Shown: piece after piece, positions 13,874-24,780 of the stretch
How positions within the stretch are numbered: position 1 is the stretch's first letter
Layout of the letters: the number at the start of each line of letters is the position of its first letter
Assembly: GCA_001683735.1 (NCBI GenBank)
Contig: LUGG01000011.1
Span: 1,240,001 to 1,304,000 of the forward strand
DNA: 64,000 nucleotides
DNA from: Grifola frondosa
Lineage: Eukaryota > Basidiomycota > Agaricomycetes > Polyporales > Grifolaceae
Direction of reading: 5' to 3'
Notes under the pieces: model-generated
The model's database searches: none
Told to the model about the DNA's origin: nothing
The model's input: the letters and a program-made list of their open reading frames with translations, nothing else
Position numbers and translations under genes: made by a program

Positions 13874-14645
13874 TCAGCAATCCGTCGGCAAGCGCACATT
13901 AACACGGTACTGTGCGATATCGTCCCATGTCATCGCCGACCACTTTCCCGGGTTTGTCTTCGCGTCATAATAATGGGCAAACGCAAGGGCGGTCTGCTTC
14001 GCGCACTGGTTCGCAGAGACACAGCCAATGCCAGTGGCGAGCCCAGTCATGACCACCGTCTCGATTGGTGAAAGTACGGGATCCGAAGCTGCCCGGGTGT
14101 TGTGTTCGTCGATCTCAACGAGCAAAGACCACACACAGTTGTACACAATCTCCTTGTGCCACGCGACGGAGCTCGGGAAACGCATAGTGGGACAGAGTGC
14201 AACGAAGCGGCAAGCGAAGGGGTTTGTGGCGCACGGAGTATCCGAGAGTGGGATCAGTGTGCATGTTCCTGGAGGCGCGAATCCGCGCCAGCGATGATAT
14301 AGGACACTTTGGGCTGCGCGTGTGAGAGCAGATGGATCGTCCGGAGGGGCTAGAACATCGGACAGGATCTGGTCAAAGCTGATGGACGCAATGCGAACTC
14401 CCGTCAGCAAGAAAGAGGATCCCCATGGAAGCAAGGAAGTCTTACCCGCCGTCAAATCTGCCAAAGGAGTTGGCAGGGGAGACGATGCAGTCGAAAGATG
14501 CATTGGGAGGCTTGAGCTCTGAGAGAGTGGTCTCGAGTATAGTAACATGCGCCTGGCATTCCTCCGGAACGAGCGCCGCAAAGGCCTGTCTCCATTCATC
14601 GACAAGATCAGTCCAGACATCAAATAAAAGAAACTTGGGAGCCAT
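13874..14645 (-). CDS. Macro-domain-like protein
   Basis: Two exons. The first runs from ATG at 14645: MAPKFLLFDVWTDLVDEWRQ, then CIVSPANSFGRFDGG, where SPANS and the following glycines match the ADP-ribose-binding loop of macro domains. An intron with a GTAAGA donor near 14442 leads to FDQILSDVLAPPDD, LYHRWRGFAPPGTCTLIPLS, a substrate-loop-like VVMTGLATGIGCVSANQCAK and the end RVNVRLPTDC. Macro domains bind or hydrolyse ADP-ribose and its derivatives; whether this one is catalytic cannot be told from sequence. About 240 residues, a normal size for a stand-alone macro protein. Its start is about 195 bases from the divergent VAP gene, so the two share a promoter region. Confidence 0.72.
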
Positions 14646-14840
14646 GTACATCCGGAGGGCGACCCAGAGGAGTGAACAGGCCTGGAGGATGTGGTTGGAG
14701 CTCAAGCTTGGGCCACGCGGAGGCCAGGCGGCTGAGACTCCGCTCAAAATGGCAACCTCTCACGCGCCCACCTCATCGTGACACTATAGCACTCCCTCCT
14801 CAGTCCCTCCACGCCAACTCCCTCATCCCCTCTGTCCAAA

Positions 14841-16146
14841 ATGTCCGTCTCGCTCAACCCCGGCACTGCTCTGGGGTTTAACAGTGCGTTAGGATTAGAT
14901 TGCTGTGCTGTGCTCTATGATACCGATATCCTCGTCTTCCAGGACCTCTTACGCAGCACGTCAGACGTTCTCTCGCAATCACCAACAACAATGCCCAACC
15001 GGTCGCGTTCAAAGTCAAGACGACCGCTCCAAAGGTGCGCTTCTATGATTATGGGGATGCTATGCCAAGCTACTGGTGCTGAATGACATGCATTCCAGCT
15101 GTACTGTGTACGACCGAATTCTGGGAGGGTGGAGCCAGGGGAGACTGTCGAAGTTCAAGGTCCGTACGACTTCATTCCATCTGTACATCATCTTAATACT
15201 CGGTGTCGTATAGTAATGTTGCAAGCAATGAAGGAAGAGCCTGCGCTATCAGCCAAATGCAAGGACAAATTCCTCATTCAGAGCACCGCAATTACTCCTG
15301 AGAAGGAGTCCATGTCCCTCCAAGACATTGTGCGTATATCCGTCTATGTTGATAGGACCCCACACGCTTACTGTAGCCCTGTAGTGGAATGATGGTTCTG
15401 AGGAAGTACACTCGCAAAAGCTCCGAGTTGTGTATCTGCCACCAGAAGGGCAGACCGTCCCAGAAGAGGAGGAGGGTGGACATATGAGCATGCTAGTACC
15501 TCCGAGTGTCATGGGAGATACTGTAAGTTTTACTTTTCATCATTCAAATACACCTGGCCTGACGTTGTTGCAGCGCTTCCTTACTATGCGTCGAGGGATG
15601 CCGGAGGGCAATGGCCACGTCGAAGGTCGGGAACACAGCGGCGAAGAGAGCTTCGAGGGGCAACATCACGAAGAGGAGGTACATGCAGACGCATCGTCGA
15701 CTCCTCCCCCTGATGTTGCGCGGCGCGAAGAGCTTGCACCCCAGGAGCCAGCGCCCCAGAGCGAGGAACGTGGTGAGGGGATCGGCATCGTCAATGTCAA
15801 CATTCTAGGCACCACACCTCCATCGCCTCCCGCACCTCTGGCACCTATCTCTGAACCCAACGCCGAGCTCGTCGAAAAACTCCATAATGCGCAGGCTGAG
15901 ATTGAACGACTCCGAAATATCATCTCATCTATGCCAGAGCCGAGTACGGCACCCACCACGACCACCACGAGCCCTGCAGACCTCAGGCGACGGAGACCCT
16001 ACTCGGATGACACGAGTTCATTGGATGGGCAAACAGATGTCGGAAGCTATGTTGAAGATGCGCTGGTTCAACCCGACGGCGTCCCACTACAGGTGGTCAT
16101 TCTCATAGCGCTCGGCGTGTTTGTTACTACCTATCTATTCTTCTGA
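14841..16146 (+). CDS. VAMP-associated protein (VAP/Scs2), tail-anchored
   Basis: ER membrane protein that binds FFAT-motif partners at contact sites. MSVSLNPGTALGFN is joined to RPLTQHVRRSLAITNNNAQP and VAFKVKTTAPK, then LYCVRPNSGRVEPGETVEVQ: the MSP domain, here split by several short introns. The MSP domain closes with DKFLIQSTAITPEKESMSL and KLRVVYLPPEGQ. A low-complexity acidic and Pro-rich linker follows, then a coiled coil (AELVEKLHNAQAEIERLRNI) and a C-terminal transmembrane helix (PLQVVILIALGVFVTTYLFF) ending directly at the stop. One intron at about 15520-15573 has a length divisible by three and would be translated if retained. All joints are in frame. Identification is firm. Confidence 0.9.
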
Positions 16147-16525
16147 GGTCGTAGTATGTGGATTCTTGGACAATACGCTCCTTCTCGCTTTCATATGTTT
16201 ACTGTATTTTCTTCACCCTGTCGAAACTGGCCAGCCCTACGACATATTCGCTTCCATCCGCCGACAGCATCCCCTGTTGTTCCTGCTCCTTACAGCCGTG
16301 TCTTAAATGTCGATAGGCCACTCCGCTCTCTTTCTTCTGATAATATCTGTTCATTGTGCTAGCTGTGTGCTCAATTGCTTGTTGTCTCCACGGTAATATC
16401 GAGGTGTAAATATCGTAAATATATTATACCAAGGATTTCAATCGCTTATCGCATCACAGGGGAGTTTGTGAATCAATGGCCATCGGCCTCGCCAGAACGG
16501 CGTGGTGTGCTTCCGTGCACCGGCA
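16147..16525 (+). other. Intergenic region, convergent 3' ends
   Basis: Lies between the stop codons of the VAP gene and the SGNH esterase. AT-rich near 16400-16430, consistent with polyadenylation. No gene seen. Confidence 0.5.
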
Positions 16526-17993
16526 TCAAGCACCACACCGTGGCAACTGATTGATTCGCACAGCAGAGGCCCTGCGTAGCTCCTCTTCGATTGCCTGCGC
16601 GAGCAGCCTATGCACGTGTTCCGTGGGGTGCCCGGTGTCTGACAAAACAGTGAAGCCGCGTTCTGACAGCAGCGGCAGAAGCCAGCAGCACTCACTGTAC
16701 CAGAAGAACCCTGGGTCGGTGCATTCGCAGAACCTGGCGGAGTGTCATGTCACATATAGCTCCCGCAAGAGCACGACGGTGACCTCACCCTGTGATGTTC
16801 GTGAACCCGAACTGGGAGGGGCTGTCCAGGACGCCGTTGAACCACGCGTGCGCATCGAATGTCAGGACGTTCATGTCCGAGTGCGTCGCGGCGAAGTCCT
16901 GCACGTGGGCATCCAGCACGGCGTTGTAGTCGTCGATGTTCGCCGCAAGCGTGGCGGCCCAGGAGGTGTTCGCGTGACTGGGGGAGCGATCCTCTGGCGG
17001 CACATTGATGAATAGATACGTCCCGCGCAGATTGCGATCGTACGCGAGTTCCTAGAGAACAGTGTAGAAGGTGCAGGAGCGAAGAGGAGACAGTAGCTAC
17101 GCACGACTGCGCTGAAGAAGGACGCCATTTCGGTTTCCCAGAACGCGTGAATGTCTGTAATCTAATGATGCTGCATGAGTGAAAGAAATCTGATCCCGCA
17201 GTGTCGGCGTTCAATCACCGTTGCGTTGTTCAGCGTGTCCCCCGTATCGTTTATGCCGATCCACCACGCAGTCAATGTCTCATGTGCAGGGTGCGGAATA
17301 ACATCCGCAGCATATGCGGCCCACCGTTTGACTTCGTCGACCAGATCAATGGTGAAGTTGTGGTGCAGCGGAAGTCTGTCATCCGCAGTATGACCTTAAT
17401 GGTAACTTCAGAAACCTGATAAACATACTAATTTCGCTTACAAGCTCTTGTCGATATCGGCTCCCGCGAAAGCGAAGTCCCAAAGTTGATGGGGAGAGCA
17501 ATCGGATGGCTTCCCCTCAAAACATCCCGTCAGAAACTCCACCTATCTCATTTAATATTAATATGTTTCAGCACACTTGCACAGAAGAACCTACATACCC
17601 AATTGGATCCATCCGAGCTAGTCTGTATCGTGTTCTCGATTAATATAATGTCCGCTGGTCATGAAATACAAATTCAGACACATTTTTGGGGACTATCTCG
17701 TCCTCGAGGAGCTCGGCAGGAGTGAACGAGAAATCGAACGCATCGCCGATGAAGCTGGTTCGCGTAGTCGATCACTGAGTTCGATCACGATCATGAACAG
17801 ATTCACAGCGTAGCATTCACCTGAAAGTCGCAAGGCCCTTCGTCCCCTCAACAAATGTGTACGAGTCACCGAATGCGTAGACATATCGTGTCGCATCCCA
17901 GTTGAATTTTGTAGGTACCCCAACGGCGGGTGCTGCAGTTGCGGAAACGCTGAAAACAAGCGCCGACAGGGCGACTGATTCAGGGAATATCAT
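16526..17993 (-). CDS. Secreted SGNH/GDSL esterase, CE16-like
   Basis: Starts at 17993 with MIFPESVALSALVFSVSATA, a clear signal peptide. Block I of SGNH hydrolases is YVYAFGDSYTFVEGT (nucleophile Ser in GDS). Then come FIGDAFDFSFTPAELLEDE, EFLTGCFEGKPSDCSPHQLW and block II FAFAGADIDKSL, followed by the block III Asn in WWIGINDTGDTLNNATV. The catalytic Asp/His pair is in DTGHPTEHVH close to the end. It ends at a TGA, 16526-16528, after SAVRINQLPRCGA. The layout matches fungal CE16 acetylesterases, which remove acetyl groups from hemicellulose oligosaccharides; this substrate is inferred from family resemblance. Many short introns were joined by eye. It fits with the GH131-CBM1 gene as part of a plant-cell-wall-degrading repertoire. 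Confidence 0.8.
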
Positions 17994-18815
17994 CTTGACG
18001 ATGGGGTGTCATCCTCACTAGGATAGTGCCTCAGAGACGCATTAAAGGTTTTGAAATTCAATCCAGCTGACCGAAGCAAGGTCTTCGCCGAGCCTACGGC
18101 CCGCGGCGAATAATTTGGCGAAGATGTAAAGACCACGGGACAGATCCTGGGTATTGCAAGGGCCGAAGGTGAATTCCCGTCGTATTCTAATTAGAAGAGG
18201 TAAGCTGAGTCGAAGCAATGTGAAAATCAAATTGTCGGTTGACTCTGAAGCCTAACCACGGCTGTCATCAGAGAAGCTTTAGATGGGACGTCAGGTATTT
18301 AGGACTGTGACAGTCACCTTGAAAACCCGGCAATGTCTTCGTTCACCTTTCAAAAATCCACGAAGGCCGGGCCGGGATGCAGACAAAGAAATTCAAACGC
18401 CATCGACATACTCCGACGGTCTGTCACATTTCGGATGGCGCGACTAGTGGGAGCTGGGCCGTAGATCTGAATCAGTACACAGCATTGACAGTGATTGACA
18501 TAGAGGCTTACTGGTCAATGTGCCACTGTTTCGCTGTTGGCGGATTTGTACAGGGCATACGTCACTACGTCAGTCGTAATGTATGGTACAGCAAGAAACC
18601 GCTCCGGTAGGGACTCTCCTTTCTACTTTCGCGTATGCTGACCACCTTCAATCTGGAAATTGTAGGATTTGGCCATTTGTGTAACAAATCTTACAGCAAA
18701 CTTCTAGCTTAATCAAACACAAAGTTCGTAGACAACAATACCCAGGACTGAGATAAATGGAAGTCACTGGAGAGATCTCGTTAGATGTATGTCTTTCAGA
18801 GATATACTCTCTGAC
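17994..18815 (+). other. Intergenic region
   Basis: 5' flank of the SGNH esterase and 3' flank of the phosphoesterase. No coding sequence recognised on either strand. Confidence 0.5.
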
Positions 18816-19740
18816 TCACAATATGCTATAAGTCGATGACCTTCGCCACACCATAGTCCCCTTTCCCTTCTCCATATCCGCGCTGATTGCTATAAACCCT
18901 GACTCCGCCCTCTCAAAATCGCAGCACCAATGAGTATGGCCAAAAGCCCACAGCGAAACCTTCCCGCTTGTCCAGCATGTCTCGCCAGTCAGTTCGGTTG
19001 CGAATGCAGAGTTAGTTGGTTGCTCGTTGAACTTCGGGTCGCCAGTCCCATCGAGCGTAGGAGCGTGGTGGGTAAAAACGACGATACGTCTCTCAGGCTC
19101 CTCGTTTGAAATGGCAGCGACTGTTGAGTTGAGCCACTGTACATCGGCTCGGTGAAGTGCGACGAATGTATCTGGGTCAAACGAGGAGATGCGCCGGAAG
19201 TCGGTCAGTGACCATGAGAGGATGTCTAGGTCGTCCGGATTCAAAGCAGACCACAGTGTGCATCCCAGGATAGTTAAAGTTGGAGAGATGTCATAGCGAG
19301 TACGGTTTAGATAAATAAAATTGCCGAGGGTGTCATCGGAATTGACATCGTTCGCAAAGGCTTCCAGCTTCGACGTTGATTCAGTCTGCATATTCAAACG
19401 AGCGTAAGTCAGCCAATATTATGTCCTACAAAAAGATAGCAGAGAGACACGAACGATAGATGAACGGTATGGTTCTAGAGGAATGAAGTCAAACACTAAC
19501 ATCAGATGTGGCGTACCATCACGCACCGTGATTTCCGGACACAAAGTATACAGTCTTAAACAGTCTCAGCTGGATTCTGAGCCACTCGAATAGTCTATCG
19601 TCGATTGTCCAGCCAATGTCGCCCAGTAGCGCAAGATGATCCGCATGAACAGGAATATCATAGTGATAAAACTCTTGGCCTGGAGCACTGCCTTGTCTTT
19701 CGATCTCGAGGTGAAGGTCGCTCAACACCTGGACTCGCAT
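18816..19740 (-). CDS. Calcineurin-like metallophosphoesterase
   Basis: Starts at 19740 with MRVQVLSDLHLEIERQGS. Metal-binding motifs are in the right order: SDLHLE (D-x-H), ALLGDIGWT (GD), VSGNH (GNH, completed by E across an intron to EPYRSSI), FTHHAPTLDGT (THH) and WAFGHTHWCCDF (GHTH). A small exon of about 20 bases near 19460-19480 is needed to keep the frame. The exons then read TESTSKLEAFANDVNSDDTL and TRYDISPTLTILGCTLWSAL. It ends with WRRSSTYSIL. This is a complete phosphoesterase fold of about 280 residues. Its substrate is not predictable; the group includes many uncharacterised fungal and bacterial proteins. Confidence 0.85.
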
Positions 19741-20527
19741 CTATACCGTAGTCCAAAGTTCAAATAGTTCTGAATTCCTTGGGAAGCTAAATGTCAAAAG
19801 ATTGAGCAATAAGTATTGAGAAAGAAGTCACAGCCTTTCTCGGAGATGTTGAACGTGCTTACGTGATCAGCACAGCCGCCACCTTGATTTTGGTGGATCG
19901 GCGGACAAGTAACGAGTCCGAAGAGAGCCTCATGTTTAGGCACCGAATTCATGTTTAGAATAACTGTAGCAGACCACTAAGTCTCTCATAACTCGTGTGT
20001 GGCGAACGTCCGTTCTTTTAATCCGATGCATCCGCTTGTTCCAATTTGTGGCTTTGGAGCCTGAGTTTGGCCTGAGTAGTATTGAGGCCTCCGCATCTGT
20101 GAAGCCAGATTCACGAAAAATGTCTGCGCATGGATGTGAAGATTCGTGTGGACAACAAGTCATCATACCGTCAGGTGGAGTTAATCTTCACAGCATGTGA
20201 TTCTGGAGGCCAACTTCACAGCGAGACATTGTCCCAAGTGATCCCTGCCTGCGGGAGTGTCGCTTGAAATATTTGCAGCCAGGGTAGCGTCAGTATCCAA
20301 AAATATTCTGGTATAAATGCCTGAGGATGCTTGGAGCCGATGTAACTGGAATGAACGAATAACTCCATGATTTACGCTAGCACGCTCTCGGCGAAGTCTA
20401 CTGCAATGACCTCCGCGGCATGGCCAATGTTCAATTGTGCTGCAAAAAGAAGTGTGGTTTGTACTAAAATTCAATATCAATGAATGCAGTCAACGTACTG
20501 ATGCGATTATTAAGGATTGTCCGAAAG
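19741..20527 (-). other. Intergenic region, possible decayed minus-strand gene
   Basis: On the minus strand at 20480-20330 one frame reads LNIGHAAEVIAVDFAESVLA and then a stop, with a Rossmann-like look. Another frame continues RSFQLHRLQASSGIYTRIFL. At about 20130-19990 a third segment reads ESGFTDAEASILLRPNSGSK. No combination of introns gave a convincing protein. They may be fragments of a decayed gene or chance. Confidence 0.25.
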
Positions 20528-21268
20528 CTACAACTTAGGTTGCGATGGTATCATCTTGTTATGCACACCGGACGCAACAAGACGCTTATTTGTAGCATCC
20601 CAAATCTGCAGATAATCGTCACGTCTCTGACGACTAGTACCAGCGGTACAGCCATACCTCGGTACGAGCAGAAACGATACGTCCACCGTACGACGTGGTA
20701 GTGTTGATGATCTCCAGCTTCGCTCCGCTACATATAAGTGAAATGATTAGAAATTACTTATGATATGAAGGAATAATTAGGACTCACAGGGGAGCGGGCG
20801 CATGAAAAACAGTGTTCAATGCCTGAGAGACAAAGCCGCCGTGTCCACCTATGGCGACGCCAAGGGCTTCCAGCGCAATCGACGAGCAGCTGTGTGAACG
20901 GTATCTATGAACCAGAGGGTGAAAGGTGACCTAATACAATTTCTGACATGTCTATCATGTACGTTATGCACCCCCGTGGAGCGTGTTTCCTATGTTGAGC
21001 ATGTCTACGGTCACGATACACATCTGCTCTTTTCACTTCGACCACCATCTGAGAACTCACCTTTGTCTACTACGATCTCACACACTGCTCTCGCTTGCGT
21101 CTTGTTGTCCTCTGGTCTCTTGAAGATGGCTATCTCTTTCGTGACAATCCTCTTTCCGGTTGACGCCCCGAAATCCGCCTTGTTCAGAACTTTGTTAGTA
21201 TATCGGGCGATAGTCTTCTGCTTCTCCAGAGACACGTCTCCCTTGAACTTGATATCTTCGTCCGCCAT
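20528..21268 (-). CDS. HotDog-fold acyl-CoA thioesterase (ACOT13/PaaI-like), one frame break
   Basis: Starts MADEDIKFKGDVSLEKQKTI at 21268. Exons then read DFGASTGKRIVTKEIAIFKR and KTQARAVCEIVVDK, followed by MLNIGNTLHGG and, in the next frame, CITYMIDICSSIALEALGVA. The frame changes inside the CCCCC run at 20971-20975 (plus strand), as if one G of the coding strand were missing. HGG followed by the helix with Asp is the usual active-site region of the 4HBT family. Next come GGFVSQALNTVFHAPAPL, GAKLEIINTTTSYGGRIVSA and the end IWDATNKRLVASGVHNKMIP plus SQPKL, TAG at 20528-20530. Such enzymes hydrolyse acyl-CoAs in mitochondria or cytosol. Divergent from the F-box-like gene at 21521. Confidence 0.8.
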
Positions 21269-21520
21269 TTCCAGATATTCCGTAGGTTCAATAGGTGTAT
21301 GATGGCGGCTGTAAGTACCGTGACAGTCGTTGGCGCTGCTGATGTTCCCATCATCTCACCAACATGAAACCCGGCAAGTGACCGGTGGCAGTACTAGTGC
21401 GCTCGTTGGAGGCGGAGTCACCAACTCTCTTCTGCCCGTCACAGAGACCGCAGCCCTTGGTCTATCCTGGTATATTGTGCTTGCCTCCGCTTTCTTCACT
21501 ACCTATAGACGGATCCTCAC

Positions 21521-23300
21521 ATGGTGACTTTGGAGCACCTCGGGCGTATTGAGCCCTTGACACGTGCAATGACCCCGGTAGAGCTTGCAGAGGTACTGCT
21601 TTTGAGATTACGGGAATATGAGGGCTGTCGAAGGTGTGTATCCTAGTTATTTTCACGCTTCGCATTCTGAAGTTGCCGTTTAGCAATGCCGAAGTCGTGA
21701 GTGTGTTTGACGTACTTCAAACAGGCTGAAGGTTGACACCCCATCTAGCTCGGCCGTACGGAGGACCTCCTAGTCTCTGCTCTTTCGGTTGTCAGGAGTC
21801 ATCTCTGTTCTCTTTCTCCCATCAATTGCCTCCCTCCAGAAATCCTCAGTCTCATCTTCCAATTCATCCCCTCAGTCTCTCACAACGATCGCAATGAGCC
21901 CGTCTATCTGTCGCCTTACACGTTCAAGAATGCGCATGACGTGATTGCAGTAAGCCATGTGTGTCGTTATTGGCGTAATGTCGCACTCCGGTCGGCTCTC
22001 TTGTGGACAGGGATCGACGATGCCTCGCCCGCTGCATCCTCCACCTTCCTTTCGCGCTCGAAATGCGCGCCCTTACAGGTTTGTATGCGTCAATCACCCA
22101 ATCCGTTCATGCAGCGGTTGTTTGAGACCAAGGGGTCGCGAATCCGGGAGCTCTATATGAACATAGAGTCTCCACGTTATTCCCCTGCAGATATCATCCA
22201 CTATCTGCAGTTCCCTGCGTCTGAGCTGGAATACCTGACCGTAACGGCAGATCCCTTTTGTACTCCCGATTCGCTCGACTCTTCGGAATCCTCGCCGATT
22301 CTCTTCCGAGGACATTCTCCCCATCTCAGAATTCTCGTACTCCGGCTAGTCGAATGGATGCCTATGAATCACCTACCGAGCCTGACGCACCTGCATATAT
22401 CCAGGTGCTGGTTACCTCCGAGCCGTTTGTTGAAAGCACTCTCTGGTTTTCCTTCACTGCAGAAGTTGGTCTTGGGTTCCATTGCTGCAGCTCGCGATGA
22501 CGCCATCGTCCCGGTGGTCGAGCTTCCCGATCTCAGGCTGCTGTCCCTTGTTCATATGGAAGCGGCCATGGTGAAATTGCTCCTAACTCACGTCACTATT
22601 CCCGCCACGCGACGCTGCGCTTATGTGGAATGAACTGCACCCAGTACAAGCTACTGCACAGGCTACCCCGATTGGCGCTCACCGACCATCTGAGCAAGCT
22701 GCTCATCAAGGCGACTACCTCGGAGGTGCAGATCGTTGCCTCGGGGCCGTCGTCTAGCGGGGTCATGTTCGACGCCGATGGACTCTTCTATGAAGAATGG
22801 CTCCGCGCGGTGCCCGCAGTAATGCCCATGGCGAGCATCCGGGAGTTTTCGATTCGCATCAACCATGGCATGATGCGGTGTCTCCCCGAGCTCCTTTCGT
22901 TAATGCCGTCGTTGACCAGCCTGACGCTGTGCGATGGCTGCGGAGACGACGTGCGGTGGAAGGAAGAGGATTTCGTGCAGATCTCGTCCGCGCTGGGGGC
23001 CGGAATCCCTGTCCGAACCTCACTTCTCTGCGCTTTTGGTTCCCTAGCCCGAATCTCAGTACCTACGTCAGTCTTGTTGCCATCGCGGCTTCCCGAGCCG
23101 CTGAAGGCTGTCCCCTCCAGCATATGACGATCGAATACGGTCAGCAGCCCATGGAGAATTCGACTGACACTTTCCTGGATGGTGCATTGCGAGCATGCGT
23201 CGAGTCAGTTGAATTGGGAGTCTCTCTGAAGCGGCCGCCGATGAAGGTACCTGGAGTGTGCCCTGTGAAGATGCAGGATGGCTTTTGGTATGACTGGTAG
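21521..23300 (+). CDS. F-box-like / leucine-rich protein, frame broken twice
   Basis: The first exons join as MTPVELAEVLLLRLREYEGC, NAEV and LGRTEDLLVSALSVVRSHLC, leading to an F-box-like segment INCLPPEILSLIFQFIPSVS and IAVSHVCRYWRNVALRSALL. Leucine-rich stretches follow (HSPHLRILVLRLVEWMPMNH, FPSLQKLVLGSIAAARDD). At about 22606-22611 the frame shifts, giving ATLRLCGMNCTQYKLLHRLP. At the GGGGG run of 22995-22999 it shifts again to NPCPNLTSLRFWFPSPNL. The protein ends KMQDGFWYDW, TAG 23298-23300. Both shifts equal one missing base. ATGs at 21521 and about 21569 are in the same frame. Probably an SCF substrate receptor, or a pseudogene if the breaks are real. It differs clearly in sequence from the F-box gene at 7047. 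Confidence 0.7.
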
Positions 23301-23922
23301 GCCAGCCTTATGATCCGCAAGCCTCTGCATGGCATGACGTCTTTCCTCTGTTCTCCTCATTCATGTTATCTGTATAGTTGAACACTGCTCGGACTTCTAT
23401 GTGATGTACGTGTGTGTCTCGAGTTCGTTTGTACTTTTGTTCGACTTGCTAGTGGACTCTGCCAGTATCGTCTTATTTATCACTGCATGAGCCACTCATC
23501 ATGTATGTACAAACACGGCCTTTCTTAGTTCTCAATCGTACTCTATTTCTTCCTACTTATTATTATTCGGTGTACCCAACGGCATACTTTTGACGTCAAA
23601 CAATGCAGTGCCGGGGTGTTGAGATAGTCTTCTGATATTTCCAGTGTAAGTAGAGTGGCATAGATCTAGTCAAGATTACATTTGATCGCCGACCTTTGCC
23701 GAGAGTGGCATCCGCTAAAATGGCGCAGCCTCTAACACCGACGCGGCGACGACGCCTCACACCTGCTCACACATATCTTTCTCGCAGTCGTGTCACACGC
23801 TACACTTGTGAATTGCTCATCAGCGCCCTAAGCTCCCACAGCACTTACTCCATACCTTGTGCAAAGCGCAGTCGGCGCTGCAGCAAACTTACCTCTAGTT
23901 GCACTAGCCACTCAAAGCTAGT
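23301..23922 (+). other. Intergenic region
   Basis: 3' flank of the F-box-like gene and promoter of the SOD. No gene recognised. Confidence 0.5.
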
Positions 23923-24780
23923 ATGGATCCACGCCAGACCCAGCATCCCCGCTTCGCAATTACCATATTCTTCACCTTCTTATGTGTCCTGCTTATCTGG
24001 TGGGTGCTCCCGCGGCACAATGCGAATGACATTCCGCTTCCGATTGTCACCAAGGTCCGCATACATCATGTAGATGTTCCTCGCATTGAGCTTCAACGAT
24101 GACACGAACAGGCTGTGACGATGCTCACGGGAAATACCGTGAGTGGGACAGTAACGTTCACGCAGACCTCCCCCACGGGCGTCGTCACCATCTCAGGCAG
24201 CATAGAGAACCTCGACCCGTCCGCGAAGCGCGGGTTTCACATCCAGTATGTGCGTCCCTCGTTCTGTGTCTGCATCTAACCGTTGCGCAGCGCGGCGGGA
24301 GATCTGAGTGCGGGCTGCGCCTCCGCCGGCGCGCACTTCAATCCCTTCGGCAAGACACACGGCTCTCCGTCCGCGACGGCGCGGCATGTCGGCGACCTAG
24401 GGAACATCGAGAGCAACCCGGACGGTGTGGCGAGCTTCGTGTTTCGCGATAGTCTGATCTCGCTGAACGGCCCTTTGAGCATTGTTGGGTGCGTACCATC
24501 TATCCTTCCGTACCTTTGATTCTGACGCTGTGTGCTGTGCACGCAGTCGCGCGGTTGTGGTCCATGCGGTGAGTACCAGTGCGGATGTGTGCGGAGGGCG
24601 TGGCTGATTATGCGATACGGGGGATAGGGTACGGATGATCTTGGCTTGGGTGGGGATGACGAGTCGCTCAAAACTGGTAATGCGGGTGCGCGGGCCGCGT
24701 GTGGCGTTATTGGTGAGCAATGCCTTCGGTAATGTAGACATATATTCACGAGTTTTGAATGATTTGTAGGCATTGCCTAG
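23923..24780 (+). CDS. Cu/Zn superoxide dismutase with N-terminal membrane anchor
   Basis: Converts superoxide to hydrogen peroxide and oxygen. ATG at 23923 begins [20 protein letters not shown], and the hydrophobic run continues [13 protein letters not shown], a signal anchor of about 20 residues. After an intron the SOD domain starts [20 protein letters not shown]. Copper and zinc ligands are all present: GFHIHAAGD (two His), [21 protein letters not shown] and VVVHAGTDDLG. The disulphide Cys are in GDLSAGC and ACGVIG, and the active-site Arg in [10 protein letters not shown]. It ends GIA, TAG 24778-24780, after an intron. The domain is complete and in frame. Most fungal Cu/Zn SODs are soluble, so the anchor points to a membrane-bound form facing the secretory lumen or cell surface. 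Confidence 0.88.
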
